DNA from: Thermococcus sp. 21S9
GTDB lineage: Archaea > Methanobacteriota_B > Thermococci > Thermococcales > Thermococcaceae
Assembly (NCBI RefSeq): GCF_012027635.1
Contig: NZ_SNUS01000001.1
Span: 1,178,001-1,242,000, forward strand
Reading direction: 5' to 3'
DNA: 64,000 nucleotides
Below are positions 52,383 to 61,447 of the stretch, piece after piece; position 1 is the stretch's first letter, and each line of letters opens with the position of its first letter. The translations under genes and the position numbers were made by a program. The notes under the pieces were generated by a model. That model had not been told where the DNA came from, made no database searches, and saw nothing but the letters and a program-made list of their open reading frames with translations.

Positions 52383-53087
52383 ATGGACGTGCTGACAACA
52401 CTCTTGTTCTTCGCCTACGCTCCGGCACTCGCGATACTCTGGTACTTCTATCACAAGGATAAATACGAGCCAGAACCGAAGCGCTACGTTATAATGACTT
52501 TCCTGCTCGGCGCAACGCTCTCGGTTGGCATCGCCTACATACTTGAGAGTATCCTCACCGTCGGCGGACTCATACAGCCAATCCTTCCAACGACGGCCTT
52601 CTACGTTGCCCTCGTTGCCGGTCTCGTCGAGGAGCCGGCCAAAGCCCTCGCGGTCAGGTTCCCCTACAAGGCTGGCCAGATGGACGGCATAATGGACGGC
52701 CTCGTCTACGGAGTCGCCGCGGGTCTCGGCTTCGCCGCCACCGAAAACTTCCTCTACGGCCTCGGCTGGGGCGTCGCAGTAACGCTGACGAGGGCATTCC
52801 TGACGCCCTTTGCTCACGGCACCTGGACGGCCATAATCGGTGTTGGTTACGGCCTAAAAGCTGAGGGGAAGGTTGATTCCCTCGCCCAGTTCTACGCCCT
52901 TGCAATACTCCTGCACTTCACCTGGGACTACTTCGCCTTCCTGAGTGTGACTGTTCCGGCCTACAACATAATGCTGATATTCCTCCTCCTCGTGAACCTC
53001 TCAATCCTCCGCTATTTCCTCCTCCTGGGGGAGGAAGAAGACAGGCAGAGGTTCTGGTATTACCTCGTCAGGAGGGGATGGCGGTGA
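52383..53087 (+). CDS. PrsW-family intramembrane protease
   Basis: 234 residues from ATG 52383 (GGGTGAT upstream). About seven membrane helices carry the family motifs LVEEPAKAL (EExxK), FAATEN and the helix pair LTRAFLTPFAHGTWTA and LLHFTWDYFAF, which together form the proposed glutamic-protease site. Bacterial PrsW cleaves an anti-sigma factor; archaeal substrates are unknown. A small gene overlaps its stop as GTGA. Confidence 0.85.
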   Translation: MDVLTTLLFFAYAPALAILWYFYHKDKYEPEPKRYVIMTFLLGATLSVGIAYILESILTVGGLIQPILPTTAFYVALVAGLVEEPAKALAVRFPYKAGQMDGIMDGLVYGVAAGLGFAATENFLYGLGWGVAVTLTRAFLTPFAHGTWTAIIGVGYGLKAEGKVDSLAQFYALAILLHFTWDYFAFLSVTVPAYNIMLIFLLLVNLSILRYFLLLGEEEDRQRFWYYLVRRGWR

Positions 53088-53293
53088 AGAACGACGAAAA
53101 GCTTGAAAGGGCTCTCTTTGAAGCCCGCCCCTACGTGGAGTACTGGGACAGGCTGGAGAACCTTGTTAGGAGACTCTGGGAGGAGGCGACCGATGAGGAG
53201 AACTTCCTCCAGCTTCTGAACGAGGAACTCCAGCGGGCGGAAGAGCCCTTCAAAACGGATTTGAAGATTTTCCTCCAGAAGTTCAGAGGGTAA
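53084..53293 (+). CDS. Small charged hypothetical protein coupled to the PrsW gene
   Basis: 69 residues from GTG 53084, overlapping the PrsW stop as GTGA with GGAGG eight bases upstream; an ATG at 53078 is possible but too close to that site. The sequence is alpha-helical and acidic/basic (EKLERALFEARPYVEYWDRLENLVRRLWEEA), without membrane helices. Coupling suggests a soluble partner or regulator of the protease (inference). Confidence 0.65.
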   Translation: MKNDEKLERALFEARPYVEYWDRLENLVRRLWEEATDEENFLQLLNEELQRAEEPFKTDLKIFLQKFRG

Positions 53294-53296
53294 CTG

Positions 53297-53646
53297 ATGA
53301 GACGCGTTCTCTGGCAGTTTTTGTTGTTTTTCTCCCTACGCTTCTTCCATCTCTTTTGTACTGTCCCAGCCCCTTTCACAACTTGACGCACTTCTGGGGG
53401 TTCTTGAAGCACTCACCAGCTACAGTCCCGATTCCATCTACTGGACTGCAAACAAATCGATTTATGCCTGTATGAGCTTTACTTTTCTCAGAGATTTGGC
53501 CTTCAACCGTGTATGAGGCTTGCTCTTGGTGTGGATTCCAAAGGGAGACCTCTTGAGGTGGTTTTGAGGAGAGAACTTGCACTTCCGCTGGGGGAAGTGA
53601 GGGCCTGTTGACGGGCAACTTTACGGTTCTCGGGGAGTGGAGTTAA
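53297..53646 (+). pseudogene. Decayed secreted-protein gene
   Basis: ATG 53297 opens a signal-like MRRVLWQFLLFFSLRFFHLF that stops early; further fragments follow in different frames: LDALLGVLEALTSYSPDSIYW (from 53382), RLALGVDSKGRPLEVVLRREL (from 53516) and TGNFTVLGEWS ending at TAA 53644-53646. The last resembles EGNFTLLGEWRQ, the C-terminus of the intact gene at 57817-58521, and the middle piece resembles its VTLIVTADGKPIGG region. At least two frameshifts are needed. The fragments are short, so the call is tentative. Confidence 0.45.
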
Positions 53647-53795
53647 CCTCCTTCTCTCTCAAGAACGATATTCCCTGGTTGTAACCACTTACAATGAGGG
53701 TGTTTTATCCAGTATGATTTTCAATTTTTCCTCAATCAAAAAGTATTTAAACTCGATTCTCCTTTCCCCTATGAAAACGAGTGGAGGTAGTAGTG

Positions 53796-54587
53796 ATGAG
53801 GAAGGTTGCGCTCTCTCTGTTCCTCGTTGCGATTGTTGTCCTCGCCGCTGGATGCGTTGGTAAGAGCACCGGCCTAACCGAAGAGAAGGTCATCAATGCC
53901 ATAAAGAACATAAAAACGGCCCACTATGATGAGAACTTCACGATGGCCATGGACTTCACGATACCTGACGACAATACCACCGTCAACATGACCATGCACT
54001 TCAGGATAAACGCCATGATGGACCGCGTGAATAAAAAGGCCCTTGGCAACTACACCGGTTGGGTTTACTATAGTGGTCTTAACATGACGTTCAACTGGCC
54101 ACTTTACATCGAAGGCAACGGCACATACCTCAAGGTTGACGGCAAGTGGTACAACGCGACCGACCGCCAGGAAACCGGCTCCGGTTCTTACAACCTCGAC
54201 GCGATACGGGCAATCCTCAACTCGACCAACGTGAGCATAATGCCCGTTGATGGCGGTTACCAGTTCAAGCTCAACGTTACCTTCGAGCAGTTCGCCAACG
54301 CCACGGGGAGAACCTATGCCTTGGACAGACTCTTCGAGATAAACGGCACCGTCGAGACTCACGAGGGATGGGTTCTCGTGAAGCTCAAGAAGGATGGCAC
54401 TCCATACTACATCGAGACTTACTTTGACCTCACCCTCAATATCCCCCATCCACTCACCAACGACACGATTCCAGTCCACGTGATAGTTCACGACAGCGAG
54501 GCCCTTAACAAGATTAACGAGCCCGTGGTAATAGAAAAGCCGAAAGGGGTGGAAAACGCCCCACGTTTTGAGGGACTCTGGAGCTAA
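53796..54587 (+). CDS. Lipoprotein of unknown function
   Basis: 263 residues from ATG 53796 (GGAGGTAG upstream; TATA-like GTATTTAAAC near 53743-53752). A lipoprotein signal (LSLFLVAIVVLAAGC) anchors a beta-rich extracytoplasmic domain with many sequons (NFT, NTT, NMT, NYT, NGT, NAT, NST, NVS, NVT, NDT). The layout of antiparallel strands with YLKVDGKWYNAT recalls LolA/LppX-type lipid-carrier folds; this is speculative. Its stop overlaps the DUF1667 stop on the other strand. Confidence 0.78.
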   Translation: MRKVALSLFLVAIVVLAAGCVGKSTGLTEEKVINAIKNIKTAHYDENFTMAMDFTIPDDNTTVNMTMHFRINAMMDRVNKKALGNYTGWVYYSGLNMTFNWPLYIEGNGTYLKVDGKWYNATDRQETGSGSYNLDAIRAILNSTNVSIMPVDGGYQFKLNVTFEQFANATGRTYALDRLFEINGTVETHEGWVLVKLKKDGTPYYIETYFDLTLNIPHPLTNDTIPVHVIVHDSEALNKINEPVVIEKPKGVENAPRFEGLWS

Positions 54588-54928
54588 GCTCCCCTCGTTG
54601 CCACTATTTTTATTCCCTCCCACTCCGCAACCGTTTCTCCGACCTTCACCGGGGCTTTGAGCTTCAGCTTTGAGAGGAACTTCATTAGCTCGGGTATCTT
54701 CTCCTTAGGCACCGGCTCGGCCGTCTTGACGCTCACCGTGGGCAGGGCCCCTCCTTCAACCGGCACGACGCTCATCACGACCCTCTTCGGATTGGTGACC
54801 TCCTGAATAGCCCACTCCTTCCCGCGCGGGCAGGTGCAACCGCGAACTTCCTTGACCTTTCCGTCCTCCATCTCGACCTCGATTGAACAGCCGAGGGGGC
54901 AGACGATGCATGTGAAGCGGTAAATCAT
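54584..54928 (-). CDS. DUF1667 protein, third gene of the glycerol-3-phosphate oxidation operon
   Basis: 114 residues. N-terminal cysteines CIVCPLGC and CTCPRG form a likely metal or Fe-S site; a small alpha/beta domain follows. DUF1667 proteins are nearly always encoded with GlpA/GlpB-like flavoproteins, as here. The start at 54928 overlaps the upstream stop as ATGA. It probably completes an electron-transfer complex for glycerol 3-phosphate oxidation, replacing the role of bacterial GlpC (inference). Confidence 0.85.
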   Translation of the reverse strand: MIYRFTCIVCPLGCSIEVEMEDGKVKEVRGCTCPRGKEWAIQEVTNPKRVVMSVVPVEGGALPTVSVKTAEPVPKEKIPELMKFLSKLKLKAPVKVGETVAEWEGIKIVATRGA

Positions 54929-56181
54929 GCCTTCACCACCTCCACGGTGAGCTTCTTGGCCTTTCTGATTTCCTCCGCTCTGAGCTTTATCCTCAGCATC
55001 TCGGCCGGCTTGACAACCGGGAGCTTCATTCTCTTGCCTATCTCCGGAATTCTGAGCTCGACGTCCTCCATCGGCTTAGATACGCGCAGGTAGAGGTAGA
55101 CGTCTCTATCTCCACTGAGGTAGTGAGGGACCAGCAGACGGACGTTTTCACCCTTCTCTACCTTAACCCACTTCCTGCTCTCGATTCCCCCGTTCTCGAT
55201 GAACTCTTTGGCTCCCTCCGCCGCCAGTTCGCCCTGCTCCGCGACGTAGTCAACGAGGTCGTTTATCAGGAGCGAGTTCCCGGCGACGAATATTCCCGGG
55301 ACGCTGGTTTCCAGTCTGTCGTTCACGACCGGTCCGCCCGTTGCCGGGTCAATCTCAACGCCTATGGCTTTCAATTTTTTAACGCTCGGGACGAGGCCGG
55401 CCGATATTATCAGGGTGTCGGCCTCAATCCAGAACTCGCTTCCGGGGATTTCGTTGAGGTTCTCATCAACCCTGACAACCTTTACCCGCTCAACGCGACC
55501 CTTTCCGCGGACTTCCACGACTTTGTGACTGAGGTAGAGGGGTATGTTGAAGTCCCTGAGAATCATCACGTTTCTCGCAAGTCCTCCCGGATAGGGCATC
55601 AGCTCGACAACGGCCTTGACCTTCGCGCCTTCAAGGGCGAACCGGCGCGCCATTATCAAGCCAACGTCGCCGGAACCCACGATGACTATCTCCTTGCCGG
55701 GCATTATCCCGTAGATGTCCATCAGCGTCTGGGCCTCCCCTGCTGTGTAGATTCCCGAAACCCTGTCGCCGACGATTCCAATCTCGAAGGCGTGCCTCTC
55801 GCGAGCGCCGGCGGCGTAGATTACTGCCTTCGCCCAGGCCTGATAAGCCCCGCTCGGCGAGGTGAAGATTACGACCTTCTCGAGGTCGGAGTAGTTTTTA
55901 ATCTCGAGAACCCTCGTGGCGGTTTTATACTCCACGCCAAGCTCAACCAGCCTCTTCGCGAGGCGCGAGGCAAACTCAGGCCCGGTCAGCTCTTCTTTGT
56001 AATAGTGCAGGCCGAAGCCGGGGTGAATGCACTGGGGAAGTATTCCTCCAAGGTAGTCGTTCTCGTCGAGGAGCAAAACCTTTAGACCCAGCTCCTTGGC
56101 CCTAATCGCGGCCGCCATTCCGGCCGGACCGCCACCGATGACAACGACGTCGTAGCTCAGCATCGGAATCCTCGGGAACAT
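54925..56181 (-). CDS. NAD(P)/FAD-dependent oxidoreductase, GlpB-like partner
   Basis: 418 residues from ATG 56181. FAD-binding GxGxxG in YDVVVIGGGPAGMAAAIRAKELGLKVLLLDE, a second Rossmann motif IVIVGSGDVGLIMARRFALEGAKV for NAD(P)H, and the C-terminal FAD segment VPGIFVAGNSLLINDLVDYVAEQGELAAEGA. The start shares one base with the GlpA-like stop (TGATG), so the two are coupled. With its neighbours it likely passes electrons from glycerol 3-phosphate to a cofactor. Confidence 0.88.
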   Translation of the reverse strand: MFPRIPMLSYDVVVIGGGPAGMAAAIRAKELGLKVLLLDENDYLGGILPQCIHPGFGLHYYKEELTGPEFASRLAKRLVELGVEYKTATRVLEIKNYSDLEKVVIFTSPSGAYQAWAKAVIYAAGARERHAFEIGIVGDRVSGIYTAGEAQTLMDIYGIMPGKEIVIVGSGDVGLIMARRFALEGAKVKAVVELMPYPGGLARNVMILRDFNIPLYLSHKVVEVRGKGRVERVKVVRVDENLNEIPGSEFWIEADTLIISAGLVPSVKKLKAIGVEIDPATGGPVVNDRLETSVPGIFVAGNSLLINDLVDYVAEQGELAAEGAKEFIENGGIESRKWVKVEKGENVRLLVPHYLSGDRDVYLYLRVSKPMEDVELRIPEIGKRMKLPVVKPAEMLRIKLRAEEIRKAKKLTVEVVKA

Positions 56182-57668
56182 CAGGCATCCCCCCTGAGGA
56201 GAACCTTGACGTCTCCTATTCCAATCTCGCTTCCCTTACCCTTCAGCGTAACCTCCCACGGCTCCACTCCGTATTCCTTCGCCAAAAGCTGGACTATCTT
56301 CGGCCTGCAGAAGCTTCCCTGACAGGTTCCCGTTGTGGCTTTGGTCCTGAACTTGACGGAATCAACGCTCGGCGTTTTAACGCCTATGAACTTCATCCTC
56401 TCAATCGCCTCCAGAATGTCGCCCTCGCTGACGGAGTTACACCGACACACTATTTTTCCGTAGGCGGGGTTCTTCTTCACGGCCTCGTTCACCTGCTCGG
56501 GCGTCATCATGAAGAAGTGGCTGATTTCCTTCCGGTAGGGGTTCCACTTCTCCTTTTCCTTCAGCTCGATTCCAAGGTCGCGCTCGATTATTTCAGCAAC
56601 CTCGTAGGCTATCGCAGGGGCGCTCGTCAGGCCTGGTGAGCGTATTCCAGCGACGTTGATGAAGCCCCAGACCTCTTCCTCGGCTTTGATTATGAAGTCC
56701 CCTCCCGTCGGCTCGGGCCTCAGACCGGCAAAGGTTCTGATTACCTTGCTCCTCGGGGGCAGTTGTGGCCAGAGCTTCTTGGCCCCTTCCCAGACCTGCT
56801 CAAGGCCTTCCTTGGTCGTGGCGAGGTTCTCCTTCTCCTCGGGCGGTAAATCCTGGGCGTTCGGCCCTATCATCAGATGGCCGGAAATCTCGGTGGTCAC
56901 GACTATTCCCTTGCTTATCGGCGTCGGCGTCGGGAAGAGGACGCGCTTCGGCCCGGGAACGTCATCGTCAAAAATCCAGTACTCACCCTTCCTCGGGTGG
57001 ATTTCGAAGTAGTCTATACCTGCCATTCTCGCTATTTTGTCCGCGTAAAGACCCGCTGCATTGATAACGATGTCCGCCTCGATGAAGCCGTTGTTCGTCT
57101 CTACACCCTTAACCTCGCCGTTCTCGACCTTTATGCCCGTAACTTCCGTCTCAAGGTGCGTCTTCACGCCGTTCGCAACGGCGTTCTCGGTTATCGCGAT
57201 AACGGCCGGAATCGGTCCAATCTGGCCCACTATTGGAACCCATAACGCTCCAATCGCTTCCCTCGTGAGGTTGGGCTCAAGGTGGAAGAGTTCGTCCCTA
57301 TCGACGATTCTCATTTCAGGAACGCCGTTTTTCCTCCCGCGCTCCAAAAGCCTCTCAAGCTCGTCAAAGTCCTCATCCTTCGTCGCGACTATCAATGCCC
57401 CGTTCCAGACGTGCGGAATCTCAAGCTCCTTGACCCACTGGTGCCAGAGCCTGTTTCCCCTTATGCACAGCTTGGCTCTCGTCGGATACTTCTCGGGGTC
57501 GTCGTCGTAGCCACCGTGAATTAACGCTGTGTTGGCCTTGCTCACTCCCCAGCCGACGTCTGGAGCTTTTTCTATCAGGTGGACTTCGAGGTTCTCGTAC
57601 CTGCTGAGAACCCTCGCTATGCTCGCCCCGCTAATTCCTGCCCCTATTATAGCGACTTTCGTCTTCAT
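56181..57668 (-). CDS. FAD-dependent glycerol-3-phosphate dehydrogenase, GlpA-like
   Basis: 495 residues from ATG 57668 after GAGGTGA. The N-terminal DAO domain has KTKVAIIGAGISGASIARVLSRY and NTALIHGGYDDDPEKYPTRAKLC, as in GlpA/GlpD and L-2-hydroxyglutarate oxidases. A C-terminal BFD-like [2Fe-2S] domain (about 410-470) carries CRCNS and GTCQGSFC. It oxidises glycerol 3-phosphate to dihydroxyacetone phosphate in the catabolic route from glycerol kinase. First gene of a three-gene operon. Confidence 0.9.
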   Translation of the reverse strand: MKTKVAIIGAGISGASIARVLSRYENLEVHLIEKAPDVGWGVSKANTALIHGGYDDDPEKYPTRAKLCIRGNRLWHQWVKELEIPHVWNGALIVATKDEDFDELERLLERGRKNGVPEMRIVDRDELFHLEPNLTREAIGALWVPIVGQIGPIPAVIAITENAVANGVKTHLETEVTGIKVENGEVKGVETNNGFIEADIVINAAGLYADKIARMAGIDYFEIHPRKGEYWIFDDDVPGPKRVLFPTPTPISKGIVVTTEISGHLMIGPNAQDLPPEEKENLATTKEGLEQVWEGAKKLWPQLPPRSKVIRTFAGLRPEPTGGDFIIKAEEEVWGFINVAGIRSPGLTSAPAIAYEVAEIIERDLGIELKEKEKWNPYRKEISHFFMMTPEQVNEAVKKNPAYGKIVCRCNSVSEGDILEAIERMKFIGVKTPSVDSVKFRTKATTGTCQGSFCRPKIVQLLAKEYGVEPWEVTLKGKGSEIGIGDVKVLLRGDA

Positions 57669-57816
57669 AACCTTCACCTCGATTTAACTTGAGAAAGGGT
57701 TTTGGATGTTTTAAAGCTTTCCTTAACCTTTAGTTTGGCGAAAAGGCGAGGAAAGAACTCTTAAGCGCATTAGAAAAAAGGACAGGGGAGGACAGGGTTC
57801 GAATGGGCGAAGATGT

Positions 57817-58521
57817 TCATTGTCTCCATTCACCGAGGAGCGTAAAGTTTCCCTCTTTGAACCAGTTAGCGCCCACAACGTTGGAGGGGCCGTGACTCCT
57901 CCCCACTAAGTGCCCTCCGATTGGTTTTCCATCGGCGGTTACAATTAGTGTAACGTTCCACATTCTAATTACCCTCACGAGGTACGGATTCTCAATTGTC
58001 CCAGCGTTTGATTCCTCCTCATATTTTAGGGATATGTGGAACGCATAGTGATTTCCTATTCTTTTGACATCTGTGACATTTCCGTTTTCTAAAATCCACC
58101 AAAGGAAGTTCATGATATTGAGTTCTGGGGAATATGTGTGAGTAATTATTGACCAATCAAGGTCATTCGAAGTAGAGTTTACCACATAAGGAAAGCTTCT
58201 CCCGTCCGTTGTGTTAATCCAGTAAAGGGCGGAGCCGTTTGAGTAGTTTATGCAGGCCTTTAAACTCTCAGCGGGAACGCTGAGGACTGAAAGCGACGTT
58301 CCCTTCATTGACCAGCAGAAGGATTCATAAGAGCCCAGTTTGACCAGTACTTGAGTGATTGACGGTGCCTTCTCCCCGACTGTTTGTGTAATGTTTTCCT
58401 CAGTGGATATTGTTTGGGATAAGGTGGAGGTGTTGTATTTCCCGTTAGTATCCCCCTTCAGGGCGTAGCCGAGAATTAAGAGAACTGCAAGCACCCAGAT
58501 AACGACGAGTTTCTTCCTCAT
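57817..58521 (-). CDS. Hypothetical membrane-anchored extracytoplasmic protein
   Basis: 234 residues. An N-terminal signal-anchor (KKLVVIWVLAVLLILGYAL) leads to an outer beta-rich domain with sequons and the segments SPELNIMNFLWWILENGNVT, MWNVTLIVTADGKPIGG and EGNFTLLGEWRQ. Codon use is poorer in GC than the flanking glycerol genes, hinting at a later arrival. A decayed relative is likely at 53297-53646. It sits between the GlpA-like operon and glpK; a role in glycerol use is not shown. Confidence 0.7.
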   Translation of the reverse strand: MRKKLVVIWVLAVLLILGYALKGDTNGKYNTSTLSQTISTEENITQTVGEKAPSITQVLVKLGSYESFCWSMKGTSLSVLSVPAESLKACINYSNGSALYWINTTDGRSFPYVVNSTSNDLDWSIITHTYSPELNIMNFLWWILENGNVTDVKRIGNHYAFHISLKYEEESNAGTIENPYLVRVIRMWNVTLIVTADGKPIGGHLVGRSHGPSNVVGANWFKEGNFTLLGEWRQ

Positions 58522-58584
58522 GATTTCCCCCCTAATTGTCCTTCTTATGAGTAAAAATGTAATGGGGAATTGAAGAATAGTAAA

Positions 58585-60066
58585 TTATCCTCCGACAACC
58601 TTCGCCCAGCCCATGGCCCTCTTCACCGCCTCCTTCCAGCCGTGGTAGAGCTTTCTCCGCGTTTCCTCATCCATTCCCGGCTCGAACACCTTCTCCGCCT
58701 TCCAGAGGCTCTCTATCTCCTCAAGGCTCTCCCAGTAATCGACGGCCAGTCCAGCCAGATACGCCGCGCCGAGCGCGGTGGTTTCCTTGACTACGGGCCT
58801 GACGACGCGCCTGTTCAGTATGTCTGCCTGGAACTGCATCAGGAAGTCGTTCGCCGTTGCTCCACTGTCAACGCGGAGCTCCTTTATCCCGACGAGCTTC
58901 TCCATCTCCTCTATGACGTCGCGCGTCAGGTAAGCTATCGCCTCCAGAGTTGCCCTCGCGAGGTGTTCCCTGCCGGTTCCGCGCGTTATGCCGATTATCA
59001 GCCCCCTCGCGAACTGGTCCCAGTACGGTGCTCCAAGGCCGACGAAAGCCGGGACAAAATAAACTCCTTCGTTGCTCTCGAGCTTCCTCGCGAGTTCTTC
59101 CGTTTCGGAGGCGTGTTTGATAATCTTTATCCCGTCGCGGAGCCACTGAACCGCTGCCCCGGTTATGAAAACGCTTCCCTCGAGGGCATAGCTGACCTTT
59201 CCGTTGAGTCCCCAGGCTATCGTCGTGAGCAGGTTGTTGGAGTAGCGGACTGTTTTTCCCGTGTTGGCAAGGATAAAGCTTCCCGTTCCGTAGGTAGCCT
59301 TTACCATTCCCGTCTCGAACCCTGCCTGTCCGAACAGCGCCGCCTGCTGGTCACCAGCGTCACCGCTCACCGGAATCTCTGCCCCAAGGAGTTCTTTCTT
59401 GGTGTAGCCGTAGACCTCGCTCGACTCCTTCACTTCCGGCAGAACCTCCTCCGGAATCCCGAAGATTTCGAGCAACTCGTCGTCCCAGTCAAGCCTCTTT
59501 ATGTTGAAGAGCATCGTCCTTGAGGCGTTGGAGTAATCGGTTACGTGCTCTCCGGTGAGGCGGTAGATTAGGAACGTATCGACGGTTCCGAAGAGAACTT
59601 CGCCCTTCTCCGCCTTCTCCCTTAAGCCTGGAACGTTGTCGAGGAGCCACTTGAGCTTGCTCGCGGAGAAATAAGCATCGGGAACGAGGCCGGTCTTCTG
59701 CTTTATCACGTCCCCGTATTCGCGCTTTATCTCCTCCACCATCTCGGCCGTTCTCCTGCACTGCCAGACTATCGCGTTGTAGAGCGGTTTTCCGTCGCGG
59801 TCAAAGACTATAGTAGTTTCTCTCTGGTTCGTAACGCCTATCGCCGCTATCTGGTCCGGTTCTATTTTTGCCCTCTCAAGGGCTGTCTTTATGGCCCTGA
59901 ACTGCGCGTCCCAGATTTCCTCCGGGTTGTGCTCCACCCAGCCGGGCTTTGGGTAGTGCTGGGGGAACTCGTACTGACCGAGGCCGATGATGTTGCTCTC
60001 CCTGTCGAAGATTATCGCTCTCGCGGAAGTGGTTCCCTCGTCGAGCGATAGTACGAACCTCTCCAT
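58585..60066 (-). CDS. glpK: Glycerol kinase
   Basis: 493 residues from ATG 60066. Nucleotide-fold phosphate loops [17 protein letters not shown] and [13 protein letters not shown], the catalytic region [16 protein letters not shown] and C-terminal [18 protein letters not shown] are intact. It phosphorylates glycerol to glycerol 3-phosphate for the GlpA-like enzyme or for lipid synthesis. It corresponds to TK1396 (from memory). No glycerol facilitator gene is seen in the window. Confidence 0.97.
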   Translation of the reverse strand: MERFVLSLDEGTTSARAIIFDRESNIIGLGQYEFPQHYPKPGWVEHNPEEIWDAQFRAIKTALERAKIEPDQIAAIGVTNQRETTIVFDRDGKPLYNAIVWQCRRTAEMVEEIKREYGDVIKQKTGLVPDAYFSASKLKWLLDNVPGLREKAEKGEVLFGTVDTFLIYRLTGEHVTDYSNASRTMLFNIKRLDWDDELLEIFGIPEEVLPEVKESSEVYGYTKKELLGAEIPVSGDAGDQQAALFGQAGFETGMVKATYGTGSFILANTGKTVRYSNNLLTTIAWGLNGKVSYALEGSVFITGAAVQWLRDGIKIIKHASETEELARKLESNEGVYFVPAFVGLGAPYWDQFARGLIIGITRGTGREHLARATLEAIAYLTRDVIEEMEKLVGIKELRVDSGATANDFLMQFQADILNRRVVRPVVKETTALGAAYLAGLAVDYWESLEEIESLWKAEKVFEPGMDEETRRKLYHGWKEAVKRAMGWAKVVGG

Positions 60067-60100
60067 ACCACCACCAGAATTAAAAATGTTTTAAGGGGTA

Positions 60101-61447
60101 TTAACGGTTTCGCTCGTTCCCTGTAATGCCGGTGAGGATGCAACCGAGGCCAAGAAAAACACCGACGAATGCTAGCTTTGAGGAGAGGTCATGGTAGGCC
60201 TCCGGTGAGGCAGTATATGGAAGATAAACCAAGATTACCAGCTGAGCCCGGTCGTACATGGCCGTTCTTAGGTTTTTAATGGCCTGCTGGTTTTCTCGAA
60301 TGACTTCCCTCAGCACTTCCCTGCTTTCCGGGGATACCTCGTTTAGGTATTCCTCGATTATCTTGTCTTCAAGCTCGTATTTCCTTATGAACTCTTCATA
60401 AAAATGGCTTTCATTGTCGACTAAGAGATAGCCAACTTCTCCGGAAGCGTTTTTAAAAGCCCCCAGCTCCCGAAGAGGCAGTGTTCCGTCGAGCCTGAGG
60501 GTTTTGGGCCCGTCCCGTCTGACCCGGACGCTAACGTTGAACTCTTTGAGGAGCTCCGCGAGTTTTCTCGCCTTTTCGGGGTCGTCGAGTGTAACATGGA
60601 GAAAGACCAAGTTGCTCGAATCTTTTAGGGTTGCGTTGCTCTGGTTGAGCGCTTCGATTATTGAAATGGCCCTCCCTGAATTCCACTGAACCCACGAATC
60701 GTAGACATAGGTGCCAACGAAAATTATCGAGAGGGCAATGAGGACACCGAAGACGAGCTTTTTGTCCCTGCTCCTGCTTAAAATAACCCCAACAAGGGCT
60801 AAAACTCCCGCACCGGCCCAGAGGAGGACCATGAACGGAACGTTGCTCTCGGGCTTTGGATAGTTTATATTGACGGTGGCGAGGGTGATGTTGCAGGGTT
60901 TGCCCTTGCTCCGCAGGCCGAGGGCATACTCCAGGGTAATGGTTAGGTCAACGGTTTTGTTGTGGATAACTGCCCTTTCTTCCGGGTCTTGAATAACGCT
61001 CTCAAGCTCCTTAAAGGCCTGAAGTTCCCTCCTGAGTTTCTCCTGCTCCTCCCTGCTGAAGGCGACTCTCGTTTCCTTGTAGTCTGTGATAATGCAATTT
61101 CGGGGAAGCCGTTTCTCAAATCCGGTCTCGTTGGTGAGTAGAACATTGAACGAGCCCCCATCCCCGGCGTACAGGGCGATGTTATTGTGAGGTAGACTTT
61201 CGAAGAACGACAGCGTTCCGTTGAGCTCATCATTGGTGTAGGCCCTGCACTCGACTGTCATCAAGGCCCGGGGGGTGCAGTTCCAGAGACTCGTGGTGTT
61301 GAACGAGCGGAGGACTTCGTTGAATTCACCGTTGGTGGGGATGAAACGGTCGCCTGGACCTGGGTATCTCTCCGGTGGGATGGCTGTCGCGAGCACTATG
61401 AACAAAAGGGCAACGATGCAGATGAAGATGGTTTTATCGTGTTTCAT
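60101..61447 (-). CDS. Hypothetical membrane protein, second of a tandem paralogous pair
   Basis: 448 residues from ATG 61447 (GGGGAGGCG upstream), overlapping the preceding gene by 14 bases. An N-terminal helix (IFICIVALLFIVLATAI), an outer domain of about 190 residues, two central helices (about 207-225 and 230-250), a second soluble region and a C-terminal helix (LAFVGVFLGLGCILTGITG). The layout and the C-terminal LAFVGVFLGLG segment match the upstream gene, so the two are duplicates. No family is recognised. Confidence 0.7.
   Translation of the reverse strand: MKHDKTIFICIVALLFIVLATAIPPERYPGPGDRFIPTNGEFNEVLRSFNTTSLWNCTPRALMTVECRAYTNDELNGTLSFFESLPHNNIALYAGDGGSFNVLLTNETGFEKRLPRNCIITDYKETRVAFSREEQEKLRRELQAFKELESVIQDPEERAVIHNKTVDLTITLEYALGLRSKGKPCNITLATVNINYPKPESNVPFMVLLWAGAGVLALVGVILSRSRDKKLVFGVLIALSIIFVGTYVYDSWVQWNSGRAISIIEALNQSNATLKDSSNLVFLHVTLDDPEKARKLAELLKEFNVSVRVRRDGPKTLRLDGTLPLRELGAFKNASGEVGYLLVDNESHFYEEFIRKYELEDKIIEEYLNEVSPESREVLREVIRENQQAIKNLRTAMYDRAQLVILVYLPYTASPEAYHDLSSKLAFVGVFLGLGCILTGITGNERNR

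Noticed and set aside
53376-53618. Minus-strand frame of 80 codons with several cysteines
   Set aside because: No signal or ribosome site; the plus strand shows fragments similar to a known neighbour family, so pseudogene decay explains the region better.
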